Part shown: positions 1-7,490 of the stretch, piece by piece
Position numbering within the stretch: position 1 is the first letter of the stretch
How the letters are laid out: each line of letters starts with the position of its first letter
DNA from: Nanobdellota archaeon
GTDB lineage: Archaea > Nanobdellota > Nanobdellia > Woesearchaeales > GW2011-AR15
Direction: 5' to 3'
NCBI GenBank assembly: GCA_018815145.1
Contig: JAHIYL010000284.1
Span: 1 to 13,792, forward strand
DNA: 13,792 nucleotides
Notes under the pieces: generated by a model
What the model was told of the DNA's origin: nothing
The model's input: only the letters and a program-made list of their open reading frames with translations
Databases searched by the model: none
Made by a program: the position numbers and the translations under genes

Positions 1-20
1 AAAATTAACAAAAAAGAAAA

Positions 21-782
21 TTACTTCTTGTCTTTTGCAGGTGCAGGAGCTTCGTCTTTTGTTTCTTTCTTAGTTTCAGGTTTCTTCTCTTCTTCCGGCA
101 TAACTTCAAGCATTATTTCTGTCGGGACTTCTGCTTCCTTCATCTTCACTTCGATGTCATGCCTGTCTTTCCCTGCCATATCTTTGAGGATCTGATTAGC
201 TGTTGCGAGGAATTCATCACGCCTTTCTTTGATCTCTTCCTGCATCTTCATCATCTCTTCTTCCTGCTCTTTCAGTTCTGTTGCTGAAAGTTCAGTCTTA
301 CCTGAGATTATCTTCTGGTCATATTTACCGCTGTTGATATCAAGAAGGGTTTCCTGGGCTTTTTTGCCTTCTACCATTATACCCATTGATCTGCAGGTTC
401 CAAGAATCTCTTTCACACGTTCTATAGGACCTTTTCCAAGCATAGCATCTTCTTTCATCTGTGCAATCTTGATCAATTGTTCCATCTTTAGGTCAGCGAC
501 AAAATCTGAACTTGGATTGGTGCTCCCTTTCTTGATTCCTGCTTCTTTGATAATGAGTTGTGATGCCGGCGGTGTGCCGATAGAAATGGTATATTCTTTG
601 GTAACAGTATCGACTGTGACTTTTACAGGCACCTGCATCCCTTTGAAGCTCTGTGTCTTTGCATTGATGTCTGACACAACCTTACCGATGTTTACTTTCA
701 TTGGTCCAAGTGCAGGTCCAAGTGGTGGTGCTGCTGTGGCTTTTCCGCCCTCAATTAAAACTTCTATTGTTTCTTTTGCCAT
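21..782 (-). CDS. rpl11: Large ribosomal subunit protein uL11 (L11) with long C-terminal extension
   Basis: This protein (253 aa) is uL11, which binds the GTPase-associated centre of 23S rRNA together with L10 and the L12 stalk. The N-terminal domain has the Pro/Gly-rich signature PPLGPALGP at residues 19-27. The rRNA-binding C-terminal domain spans about 75-155 and includes IKKGS and the region around MGIMVEGK. Archaeal L11 normally ends near residue 160. Here about 90 extra residues follow: a Glu/Met/Lys-rich probable coiled coil (about 165-200), a second helical stretch, and a Lys/Glu/Ala/Pro tail (about 230-253). The gene follows spt5 after an 81-base gap, and rpl1 or rpl10 would be expected beyond the window edge. 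A TATA-like AT-rich stretch around 806-822 on this strand could give it its own promoter. Family identity is certain; the role of the tail is unknown. Confidence 0.97.
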   Translation of the reverse strand: MAKETIEVLIEGGKATAAPPLGPALGPMKVNIGKVVSDINAKTQSFKGMQVPVKVTVDTVTKEYTISIGTPPASQLIIKEAGIKKGSTNPSSDFVADLKMEQLIKIAQMKEDAMLGKGPIERVKEILGTCRSMGIMVEGKKAQETLLDINSGKYDQKIISGKTELSATELKEQEEEMMKMQEEIKERRDEFLATANQILKDMAGKDRHDIEVKMKEAEVPTEIMLEVMPEEEKKPETKKETKDEAPAPAKDKK

Positions 783-863
783 GGTTATTCACGAATTAAT
801 AATTAATTTAAAAATTTATGGATTGATTCAGAATCCCTGTCCGATGTTCTCTCCCTCATCAGA

Positions 864-1328
864 TTATCTCCTGATGACCTTGACTGCATCCATCTTGACA
901 GTTATGGGGATAGGCACTGCAGCGTGCAGGAGCTCTACCACAACTTCTTCTTTGGCCTTGTCGACCCTTGTTATCTTGCATTTCTCTCTTTTGAAAGGTC
1001 CTGAGATGATCTCAGCAATATCATTCTTAAAGATATTTGCATCTTTTTTGACCTGTTCAAGCATATGTTCAATCTCATTGTACTCTATTGGTTTTTTTAA
1101 GATACCTCTTGCATAAGGTACACCAAAAGCTGCCTGTTCAGCATCTGCCATCCTGTCGGCTTCAATAAATATGTAGCCTCTCATTCCATGCGGCCTGATG
1201 ACAGAATAGACATTGAGTTTCTTTCGGGTTGCATTGCTTGTGACAAAGTCCATGACCTGGTCCTCTCTGTTGGCTGTTGTCCTCAGTCCAAAGATTGTTG
1301 CAGGTTGTTCATTTTCTGTATTTTCCAT
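864..1328 (-). CDS. spt5: Transcription elongation factor Spt5 (archaeal NusG)
   Basis: Archaeal Spt5 binds the RNA polymerase clamp, usually with Spt4, and promotes processive elongation. The product is 154 aa from the chosen ATG. The N-terminal NGN domain covers about residues 8-85 (GLRTTANRE at its start, then GYIFIEAD and the GVPYARGI segment). The C-terminal KOW domain covers about 100-150 (ISGPFKREKCKITRVD, then VVVELLHA). I prefer ATG 1328 because a GGTGTGAT Shine-Dalgarno-like stretch ends about six bases upstream. A GTG at 1337 in the same frame would add three residues and overlap the secE stop. The gene sits directly after secE and before rpl11, the standard archaeal order, and is probably co-transcribed with secE. 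Length and domains are normal for the family. Confidence 0.96.
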   Translation of the reverse strand: MENTENEQPATIFGLRTTANREDQVMDFVTSNATRKKLNVYSVIRPHGMRGYIFIEADRMADAEQAAFGVPYARGILKKPIEYNEIEHMLEQVKKDANIFKNDIAEIISGPFKREKCKITRVDKAKEEVVVELLHAAVPIPITVKMDAVKVIRR

Positions 1329-1333
1329 AAAGA

Positions 1334-1510
1334 TCACACCTTAAATAGAAGAGTCCTCAATATCTGGATGAGAAACCCTAACAGACCTATAACAAGAATT
1401 CCGAGCGCAGATATCTTCACAATACTTACAAACTCTTCATTGGTCGGTTTCTTAGTTATCTTCAATACTCTTCTGCATTCGATAAAAAAGGTTTTTAATT
1501 TAGGTAACAT
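1334..1510 (-). CDS. secE: Preprotein translocase subunit SecE (Sec61 gamma)
   Basis: This short gene (58 aa) encodes the single-span subunit that clamps the SecY channel. An amphipathic, basic N-terminal helix carries the archaeal/eukaryotic SecE pattern: IECRRVLKITKKP at residues 10-22, followed by EEF and VKISALG. One transmembrane helix runs from about 34 to 50 (ISALGILVIGLLGFLIQ), with a short basic tail. I translated it by hand from ATG 1510 to the TGA at 1336-1334. A TATA-like box (CCTTTATAAAC on this strand, about 1538-1548) lies about 33 bases before the start. Its stop lies five bases before the preferred spt5 ATG, so the two are almost certainly one transcript. Location next to spt5 is diagnostic in archaea. 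Confidence 0.95.
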   Translation of the reverse strand: MLPKLKTFFIECRRVLKITKKPTNEEFVSIVKISALGILVIGLLGFLIQILRTLLFKV

Positions 1511-1537
1511 GGTAATCCATTTAAAGAAAAATATTTG

Positions 1538-1548
1538 GTTTATAAAGG
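1538..1548 (-). promoter_or_regulatory. TATA box of secE-spt5
   Basis: CCTTTATAAAC read on the minus strand, about 33 bases upstream of the secE ATG. It faces away from the TFS promoter, so the intergene is divergent. Confidence 0.5.
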
Positions 1549-1587
1549 TTTCTGAATTGAGAATATTTTTGTTAAATAATATGTTTT

Positions 1588-1680
1588 GGCGGTGATGATG
1601 AATGTGGCGCAGACGGACATTTCCTGAACAAAGGAAATATCCTACTCGCCTACGGCTCGTCTGGCCTAATCATCACCGCC
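1588..1680. ncRNA. 93-base structured inverted-repeat element, candidate ncRNA or MITE-like palindrome
   Basis: A perfect 12-bp outer stem joins 1588-1599 (GGCGGTGATGAT) to 1669-1680. Inside it, 1606-1615 pairs with 1658-1666 (GGC-bulged G-CAGACG against CGTCTGGCC). Inside that is a 7-bp hairpin, 1619-1625 with 1632-1638, with a six-base loop. A weaker GCC/GGC pairing lies around 1648-1656. The element lies between the divergent secE and TFS promoters and outside both predicted leaders. An AT-rich TATA-like AATATTTTTG at about 1562-1571 is about 25 bases before the outer stem, and T-rich sequence follows it, so an independent plus-strand RNA is possible. I recognise no known RNA family. It could equally be a DNA palindrome or small non-autonomous repeat. 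Confidence 0.45.
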
Positions 1681-1730
1681 CTTGTTGCTTCTTAATACCA
1701 TTTTTGCTGTTGGTTTTGTTCAAAAAAATT

Positions 1731-1738
1731 TTTATACT
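1731..1738 (+). promoter_or_regulatory. TATA box of the TFS gene
   Basis: TTTATACT centred about 25 bases before ATG 1759, which predicts a leaderless or nearly leaderless transcript. Confidence 0.55.
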
Positions 1739-1758
1739 CAGGTACCATAAAGTTTATT

Positions 1759-2064
1759 ATGAAGTTCTGTCCCAAATGCAAGAGCCTTTTGCTGCCAAAG
1801 AAAGGGCAGCTTGTATGCAGCTGCGGCTATAAGGAGAAAGGAGAGGAAAGGATTGTTATTACAGAGAGGATGGGAAGCCATGATCTCGATGTGGCCGATG
1901 AAGAGGATGATCCTGACGGTAACAGTGAATTGCCGATAGTATGCTGGAACTGCGGCAACAGGGGAGTGACTTTCTGGATGGTGCAGATGAGAAGGGCGGA
2001 TGAGGCACCGACAAGGTTCTACAAATGCAGGAAATGCAGGAAAGTCTGGCGGAGCGGAAAATAA
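1759..2064 (+). CDS. tfs: Transcription factor S (TFS, RpoM; TFIIS-like cleavage factor)
   Basis: TFS rescues backtracked RNA polymerase by stimulating transcript cleavage. The product is 101 aa with two zinc ribbons. The N-terminal ribbon uses C4, C7, C20 and C22. The last pair is CxC (CSCG) rather than the more common CxxC, so the loop is one residue short. The linker is acidic (about 44-55). The C-terminal TFIIS ribbon uses C62, C65, C90 and C93. It carries the catalytic acidic pair D81-E82 in RRADEAPTRFYKC, which inserts into the polymerase active site. With the pair present it should be cleavage-competent rather than an inhibitory TFS-like paralog. It is divergent from the secE-spt5-rpl11 unit and has its own TATA box. 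The start is set by the leaderless geometry and the CPKC motif at residue 4. Confidence 0.94.
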   Translation: MKFCPKCKSLLLPKKGQLVCSCGYKEKGEERIVITERMGSHDLDVADEEDDPDGNSELPIVCWNCGNRGVTFWMVQMRRADEAPTRFYKCRKCRKVWRSGK

Positions 2065-2088
2065 AGTAAATTGGATTTCTTAGCAAGT

Positions 2089-2101
2089 TTTATATATAAA
2101 A
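2089..2101 (+). promoter_or_regulatory. TATA box of paralog A
   Basis: TTTATATATAAAA centred about 26 bases before ATG 2122. This supports ATG 2122 as the start rather than any upstream codon. Confidence 0.6.
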
Positions 2102-2121
2102 TAAAAGTCCCCATCACAGAT

Positions 2122-3087
2122 ATGGCAGATTTTCGATTGCACACCGAATGGGAGATTTCATGGAAAAAAAAGTCTCTGGAACAGGCTGTCAGGCAAATCT
2201 CTGGTAAAAGTCGTATGAAACGTAAGCATAAGTTAAAATCTATTAAATATGGTCCGATAATTCTCAATAAAAAAGATTCTACTGCTGATAATGAAGCATA
2301 TATAAATTATCCTAGGCAAAGATCCTTCTCTGGTTTTGATATTGAAGCCTCTTGTTTTCCAATCGAGCCTGTTCGACTGCAATCATCCGTAGGTGATGGG
2401 CTTGAGCAGGTTATGGAGGAGATTGTTCATCCTTGGACAGAGAAGGGCAATACCTTAAATGGCCATTCAATAATGATTTCCTTGTCAGAGCAGGAGATGC
2501 AAAATGAAAAAGGCAACATAATTACAGATATATCAAAATTTTCAAACGCAGCATATGGTTTCTTTGATATGAATCACGGAGATACAAAGTATGTCCTTAC
2601 CGGATATAATCTGGATAGGATGTATAACAGGATTCATAAAAGATATGAACTGACTTTCAAGCCATGGTATGGAAAGCAGTGGACAGGGAAATTTGAAGAT
2701 TTCAGTCAGATTAAGATACCTGACAGTTATGGAAGAGAAGAACTATGCTCGGATATGTTGGATGATGGGAAACAACCTTCAAAGCATAGGCCAGTGCAAT
2801 TCAGGATATTTCAAGATCCGACCAAAATAATTAGAGCAACTGCTTATATGGGTTCACAGGCAAGTGTGGGATTCCTACCAAGCAAGCAGATGATTGGATT
2901 GATGTACTTCCTTGAAGAAAAAAATGGTTTCAATAGGACTCCTGAAGGATTAAGTAGATTCTTGGATGAAAATGATACCATAGGATATGCGCATCCTGAC
3001 ATCCAATACATAAGGTCAACATTCGATATGTTCCAAAAAATAGGCATTGTGAGTAAGACACAGGATACATATACACTAAAAAAATAG
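2122..3087 (+). CDS. Island paralog A: uncharacterised protein with C-terminal winged-helix-like domain
   Basis: I do not recognise this family. The product is 321 aa, with no signal peptide or membrane span. The start at 2122 is chosen from the TATA spacing and from alignment with its neighbours. It opens with the array's start motif (MADFRLHTEW, Trp at residue 10), followed by a basic stretch. The middle (about 60-240) is divergent and has several aromatic-rich segments. The C-terminal 66 residues (256-321) begin QMIGLMYFLEE and end in FDMFQKIGIVSK...YTL. This is a winged-helix pattern: hydrophobic helix, recognition-type helix, then a GI(V/L)-containing wing and a final Y-x-L strand. The same layout recurs in the genes starting near 3118, 3828, 4998 and 7589. 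It is probably cytoplasmic and DNA-binding, by inference. Confidence 0.75.
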   Translation: MADFRLHTEWEISWKKKSLEQAVRQISGKSRMKRKHKLKSIKYGPIILNKKDSTADNEAYINYPRQRSFSGFDIEASCFPIEPVRLQSSVGDGLEQVMEEIVHPWTEKGNTLNGHSIMISLSEQEMQNEKGNIITDISKFSNAAYGFFDMNHGDTKYVLTGYNLDRMYNRIHKRYELTFKPWYGKQWTGKFEDFSQIKIPDSYGREELCSDMLDDGKQPSKHRPVQFRIFQDPTKIIRATAYMGSQASVGFLPSKQMIGLMYFLEEKNGFNRTPEGLSRFLDENDTIGYAHPDIQYIRSTFDMFQKIGIVSKTQDTYTLKK

Positions 3088-3091
3088 ACAA

Positions 3092-3100
3092 TTTTATATT
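3092..3100 (+). promoter_or_regulatory. TATA box of paralog B relic
   Basis: TTTTATATT, about 22 bases before ATG 3118. The surviving promoter marks the original start of copy B although the reading frame is now broken. Confidence 0.45.
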
Positions 3101-3117
3101 TTTTTGCACATGTAAAG

Positions 3118-3655
3118 ATGGTCAGTTTTGTAGCAAGATGGTGGATCATTTGATGAATTCATTGCAGATGCACAGGAAAAAGTAGGCAAGCTCGGCCTGT
3201 TTGACACCTATTCAAGTGCATTGACATTTTCTGAAGAATACAGAGATGATCTGGAAGCACTTCCATGGATTGCTGCTTATATAATATCTAAGACAGGCAG
3301 CAAATTTTATGACTTTGTCCATGCTGATGATTTGAGTCCAGCCTTTTATTCAGGTGATGGTCTGACTGCATTCAAAGCCCAGGACAAATTTTTCGGATAC
3401 ATGGCTGCATTGGCATACCTTGAGAGCAAGCAGCGAGATACGACGCCAAAGGAGATTCTGAAAATGATTGAGGAACAGTCACAAAAAAATGCTTCGCCGC
3501 TGAGGCCGAACTGGCTGACAATCGGTAATATAAACCACAATGGCAGACCAGAAATTGAAACAGTCACACATTCCCTTGACATAATGTACCATCTGGGAAT
3601 TCTGGACAGGAAAAGCGGATCATATACCCTCAGATATGATATCCTATCAAGATAG
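3118..3655 (+). pseudogene. Island paralog B: deletion/frameshift relic (3' part open from 3134)
   Basis: From ATG 3118, placed correctly after a TATA box, the frame reads MVSFVARWW. This resembles the hydrophobic-then-Trp start of the other copies, but it hits a stop at 3151-3153. Shifting frame near 3140, the sequence continues open from GGSFDEF (about 3140) to the TAG at 3655. GSFDEF resembles GSLEEV around residue 108 of paralog D, so about 100 codons appear deleted out of frame just after the start motif. The remainder holds part of the middle region and an intact C-terminal winged-helix-like domain (about 3385-3650: FGYMAALAYLES, TTPKEIL, LDIMYHLGILDRK, then YTL). A 144-aa product could start at TTG 3221, but no ATG or GTG is available in that frame. 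I read it as a relic, though a short expressed version is possible. Confidence 0.6.
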
Positions 3656-3787
3656 GCGGGGCAATCCATTTTTTGATAAAAATAATATGTAAACTTTCTA
3701 AGACTTTTCTCTGATATTTTGAAAATGATATTCTCTTGAAAGTAGAATGACAACATGGGCTAAATAATTAAATTTTACTAACTATAA

Positions 3788-3806
3788 AATAGTAACATTT
3801 AAATAT
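3788..3806 (+). promoter_or_regulatory. Promoter of paralog C, shared 14-mer with paralog E
   Basis: AATAGTAACATTTA (3788-3801) runs into a TATA-like ATTTAAATATAG, with ATG 3828 about 28 bases downstream. The same 14 bases occur at 5994-6007 ahead of paralog E, so the BRE/TATA region is conserved between the two copies. Confidence 0.6.
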
Positions 3807-3827
3807 AGATTTAGGTTATTTGTTAAG

Positions 3828-4871
3828 ATGCTGGACTTAGAAGTATCTGCAACATTTGAAGAGGATTTTTCACGCTCCTTTCTATCCGAATTTGCTAAGG
3901 CAAGGGATATCCCTATATATAAAAGTAAAACAAAGAAAAAAACACCTGTAGATTCTCGGTATATCGTGTGGCCCGATAAAAACAACAGTAAGTCACAAAT
4001 TGGTTATAATGAGGTAAATATAGATGAGAAGACTGACCTGGAGGCGAGGCTTGAGAGAGTCCACAAAGTTTTGATACCTCTGTCCAATCAAAATCCATTA
4101 TCTATGTCAATATACAGTATCCAAGGAAAATCTATGGAAGCAATTTTTGAAAGTGAAGTGATAGAGCTTCTAGGTCAGCAGGTTAAAGAAAGATCCATTA
4201 TAACGATTAATGATAAGGAACACCCAGTCTTATACATGAGGTATTCTACCCAGCCAGTCAGGTACACTAATATATCAGATGGAATTAATGTGAAAGTACA
4301 ACCAATATCAGCAGATATTGAGCAATACGGCAAAATAGCGGATATTTATGAAAAAATCGTTTCAGCTAATAAAATGGGAAGGCCAGTGGACATCCTTCGA
4401 AATTGCAGTACTGACTGTCGTCAGAATTTTGAAACTCTTGGCGAGGGAGTGACCAGAGAAGAATTGATTGCGTATTTCATTTCGCAGGGAGGCACTCTTA
4501 TTGATATAACAAATCCAAAAATCACTGACATAGATATGAGTAATGTGTTCTATAATCCTGACATGAACATTGTCTGGAAAATGGACAATCATGCTTACTC
4601 CTATATACATGCTGTTATGCATCTGAACCAGAAGGTGCCGGAAGGAGTAACTGCTGATGATATAGCCGGATTTATCTATCCATTCAAGACTGACGGTAAA
4701 AGAATTTTCACGTATACTTCAATGAATAATATGGACAAAGTGATTGCAGCAGATACACAGATGGTCTCTCTAGCCCTTGAGACTCTGTCAGGAATTGGGA
4801 TTCTAGATAAATCTGGGCAAGGCAGAGGTGCAAAATACAGCATCCCTGAACAGTATATGCCGTCTGCATGA
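3828..4871 (+). CDS. Island paralog C: uncharacterised protein with C-terminal winged-helix-like domain
   Basis: Family not recognised; 347 aa, the longest copy. It opens with MLDLEVSATFEEDF, where Phe replaces the Trp residues of the other start motifs, followed by a Lys-rich stretch (about 32-40). The middle (about 60-250) diverges strongly from its neighbours; I see no catalytic motif, signal peptide or membrane helix in it. The C-terminal domain (about 255-347) begins AYSYIHAVMHLNQ. It continues VTADDIAGFI, which closely matches MTADDICELV in paralog D, then LALETLSGIGILDKS and the final KYSI strand. ATG 3828 is fixed by the TATA spacing; the stop is TGA. It has its own promoter, so it is not in a simple operon with paralog B. 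Probably intact, judged by length and an undisturbed frame. Confidence 0.75.
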   Translation: MLDLEVSATFEEDFSRSFLSEFAKARDIPIYKSKTKKKTPVDSRYIVWPDKNNSKSQIGYNEVNIDEKTDLEARLERVHKVLIPLSNQNPLSMSIYSIQGKSMEAIFESEVIELLGQQVKERSIITINDKEHPVLYMRYSTQPVRYTNISDGINVKVQPISADIEQYGKIADIYEKIVSANKMGRPVDILRNCSTDCRQNFETLGEGVTREELIAYFISQGGTLIDITNPKITDIDMSNVFYNPDMNIVWKMDNHAYSYIHAVMHLNQKVPEGVTADDIAGFIYPFKTDGKRIFTYTSMNNMDKVIAADTQMVSLALETLSGIGILDKSGQGRGAKYSIPEQYMPSA

Positions 4872-4963
4872 TCAATATTTTCTTTCTGGTTCAATAACAT
4901 CATTCATCTTTAGACATATTGATTAGAGGGGAGCTTCTCTTCCAAAGCATCATTTCAATAATC

Positions 4964-4974
4964 TTTATATATAA
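4964..4974 (+). promoter_or_regulatory. TATA box of paralog D
   Basis: TTTATATATAA centred about 29 bases before ATG 4998. It resembles the paralog A box and differs from the C/E type. Confidence 0.55.
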
Positions 4975-4997
4975 GATAGTTCTCCGGCGTTTGGAAA

Positions 4998-5975
4998 ATG
5001 ATAGATTTAATCCATAAATCCTATTGGAAAAATGAGTGGGCAGCTGAAATTCTTGCAAGTGCTTTTCGAAGTTTTAGACTGCTGGATGCATCGCAGATTC
5101 TGGAATTAAAGAGAAAAGACAAAACTAGGTATCTTGGTGAAAGTTTTGCCGAATTTCCAGTTCCAAATCAAGTGAAAAAAAGATTTGACTATCATACAAT
5201 AAATGTTCCTTCCAGTTATGTAAGAGACAAAATATTGATGGGCTTTTCAAGAATTGAAAATATTTCTTCTGATAATGAGCTGGCAAGGATTGATGTTGAA
5301 TTGACTGGTTCTCTCGAAGAAGTCCTTAACAATGATATATTGTTGACTATGTCAGCGATAAGTTCTGGCCGAAGCAATCAATCTGAGCAAAAAGGTTATT
5401 CAATCGGAACATATTTCTGTCCAGACGAAAAATTCAATACATATTTTTTTGAGAATAAACAGAAGGATATATTTTTGTGTGACAGAATTTATGCTGACGC
5501 AAACTGCTTTTTTGGAAAAAACATAACTGATCTATTGAAAAATTTGCATGATTATGATGAATTCAGTCCTATGCAACAAGAATCTTTTAAGCCACATTTC
5601 AACAAAAATGATAAGTACAGAATTATATCATTTCTTATCTCAAGTGATGATCAGAACACTGTGTATGATATGAGTGAAAGTCAGTTTGGAGAGTATGCAA
5701 CCAGATATAATTCCAATCTGAGTGTTAGGCCAAACCACAGAATGATGGCACTTCTATATTTAATCTCAAAAAATAGTGACAGCATGACGGCAGATGATAT
5801 TTGTGAGCTAGTAAATAAATACAAAGGCAATCACTTGCTTGGAAATGAGAAAAGGCTAGAAATATATAATTCTGAGGTCTCGGCAAGTGATATAAAAAAT
5901 TGCCTATATCAGATGGAAATAACCGGATTCATAAGAAATGATGACGGCAGATATACTGTTCCGGGCATATTTTAA
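4998..5975 (+). CDS. Island paralog D: uncharacterised protein with C-terminal winged-helix-like domain
   Basis: Family not recognised; 325 aa, with no signal peptide or transmembrane segment. The start motif is clear (MIDLIHKSYWKNEW, Trp at 10 and 14) and matches paralog E (METKW-type start with W at 11 and 15) and paralog A. The middle includes the GSLEEV segment near residue 108 that aligns with the truncated copy B. The winged-helix-like domain (about 247-325) starts RMMALLYLI, continues MTADDICELV and SASDIKNCLYQMEITGFIRND, and ends GRYTV. The segment SNLSVRPNHRMMALLYL aligns with TNLMFAPTTQMGALLYL of paralog E, the strongest within-array match I can see by eye. It has its own TATA box. 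The IS element begins 47 bases after its stop. Confidence 0.75.
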   Translation: MIDLIHKSYWKNEWAAEILASAFRSFRLLDASQILELKRKDKTRYLGESFAEFPVPNQVKKRFDYHTINVPSSYVRDKILMGFSRIENISSDNELARIDVELTGSLEEVLNNDILLTMSAISSGRSNQSEQKGYSIGTYFCPDEKFNTYFFENKQKDIFLCDRIYADANCFFGKNITDLLKNLHDYDEFSPMQQESFKPHFNKNDKYRIISFLISSDDQNTVYDMSESQFGEYATRYNSNLSVRPNHRMMALLYLISKNSDSMTADDICELVNKYKGNHLLGNEKRLEIYNSEVSASDIKNCLYQMEITGFIRNDDGRYTVPGIF

Positions 5976-5993
5976 GATGAATAATTACTTAAT

Positions 5994-6010
5994 AATAGTA
6001 ACATTTATAT
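5994..6010 (+). promoter_or_regulatory. Original promoter of paralog E, stranded by the IS insertion
   Basis: AATAGTAACATTTATAT repeats the paralog C promoter 14-mer. If the IS and one target copy (6023-7574) are removed, this box lies about 30 bases before ATG 7589, the normal spacing. In the present sequence it points into the IS. Confidence 0.6.
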
Positions 6011-6014
6011 ACTA

Positions 6015-6022
6015 AAAACACA
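6015..6022. repeat. Target-site duplication, left copy
   Basis: AAAACACA directly abuts the left IS end and is repeated exactly at 7567-7574. Eight base pairs is the duplication length typical of IS66-family elements. Confidence 0.85.
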
Positions 6023-6036
6023 GTCACAGTCCAAGC
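6023..6036. repeat. Left terminal inverted repeat of the IS
   Basis: GTCACAGTCCAAGC, exact inverse complement of 7553-7566. Confidence 0.9.
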
Positions 6037-6080
6037 TAGAGGATACATCGTCTAAATAAAAAGCGAAAAACCAGTTTTGA

Positions 6081-7487
6081 TTAAAGTGATGGATTTTTTC
6101 CTGCATAAATACTGGATAGGAAATCTGAAAGAGATGAAAATTGAGGAAGTTTTCTCAGTCTCCATGATTGCAAATGAGAAGCGATAATGGAAAAATCTCT
6201 TGCTCCTTTTTCAGTTCTATGTCCTCCACATACTTTTCTTGGCAAAGCTAAAGACCTAATAGGTCTTTCGTTATCATTGTTATGCAAAGGTACTTGTGTA
6301 ATAATAACTCCGACCAACCATTGATGAATATATTTTTTGATTCTGTTGACGAGAGTAATCGCTTCTTTACTTTTCCATTCAGTCAGACAAATCCTGTCCA
6401 ATTTTTGCTTATACATAAGAGTATGTAAAATTCGTTGGCTTTGATTGGGTTTTTTCCTAAGAAAGTCATTGATTGAATCATAAATACTTATTAATGATTG
6501 ATAAAGTAAATGAACATCCTTTTTAGGATGTTTTTTTGCTTCAAACTTAGCTTTACGCAATAAATGTAACCAACATTTTTGAGAAACTACTTTGAATGCC
6601 TGATAAGCTGAGTAACAGTCACTTACAAGGACTCCAACAAAATCCTCTGCAACTCCAAAGATTTTCTTCAGGATTTGGCTGCTTCTTGATTTTTCAATTG
6701 ACAAATAAACAAAGTTAGCAGCAACAACCACCCATAGCCACCAATTTTTTCCATTTACAGGCCAGCCTGTTTCATCACATTGTTTTACTTTGGATTTTTT
6801 TACATCCTCTTTTATTTTATTGTAAGAGGGATTAAGCATTTCAGCTATATTTGAGATTGAATTGTTTATGGTCTGCCTACAAAATTTTTCATCCATTAAT
6901 TCTTCTGTAAATTCAGATATTTTTCCATAAGCTCCTCCAAAATGATGTTTTAAAACAGCAAAGAAACACTGTAATCCTGGACCTATTTGCCCTTTTATTG
7001 GTACTTGAGGGTGTTTACCCTCAAATTTTATTCCACAATCTTTGCATCCATAATGCAAAACTACTGCTTTTATCTTCATCAATGTTATTTTAGGCAACTC
7101 ATAAATTGTAAATTCATGTTTATCTTCAACATCAATACTTTGTCCTGAGCAATTAGGGCAACAATTAGCTGAAGCCGTTACTTTTTTATCAAATTTTTCA
7201 GGTGGAGTCCTGATATTAACATGACGTTTTTTCCTTCTTCCTTTTTTCTTTTTGCCAGGCTCTCTGGTTGTTGAATACTGCTTTAGGTAAGCAGGAATAT
7301 GGGATGTTGGAGTATTAGAATTATAGAATTGATTGAGTTTTTTTCTGAGCTTTTCGTTTTCTTTTTCCAAATCATTAATTTTCTTATCCTTATCATATGC
7401 AATTTTTTTCCATTCTTTTCTAAGTTGTTTCTATTTTTCAAGATTTTGCTTTAATCTTTTACATTCATCAAAAATACTAAGTTTCAT
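6081..7487 (-). pseudogene. IS66-family transposase with in-frame amber codon at codon 19
   Basis: The natural frame starts at ATG 7487 (MKLSIFDECKRLKQ) but meets TAG at 7433-7431, then stays open to the TAA at 6081 (468 codons in all, counting the amber position). The remaining 429-codon stretch can only restart at non-ATG codons such as TTG 7370. Numbered from TTG 7370, a basic linker (about 39-50) is followed by the zf-IS66 zinc finger (C71, C74, C109, C112). The DDE domain has D199 in CDETGWP, D251 in SDCYSAY and E368 in NNDNERPIRS. The CWLHLLRKAK segment (C267, H270) is typical of the family. The C-terminus keeps the usual HRTEKGARDF segment. All catalytic residues are present, so the only lesion is the amber. 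It may reduce rather than abolish activity if a downstream start is used, because the lost part is a leucine-zipper-like coiled coil. Confidence 0.8.
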
Positions 7488-7490
7488 TCA

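Noticed and set aside
229..1116. Long plus-strand open frame opposite rpl11 and spt5
   Set aside because: It lies antisense to two certain genes, spans their intergenic gap, and has the Ser/Ile/Phe-rich composition typical of a shadow frame.
1594..1628. Possible C/D box guide RNA: GTGATGATGA followed by CTGA inside the 93-base element
   Set aside because: The spacing (over 20 bases) is wrong for an archaeal C/D sRNA, no convincing C'/D' pair is present, and both motifs fall in predicted stems or loops of the nested hairpin.
3085..3117. Global TAG recoding to pyrrolysine, prompted by two in-frame ambers
   Set aside because: TAG ends paralogs A and B and the membrane protein, and reading on gives only short, non-conserved sequence, so TAG acts as an ordinary stop in these genes.
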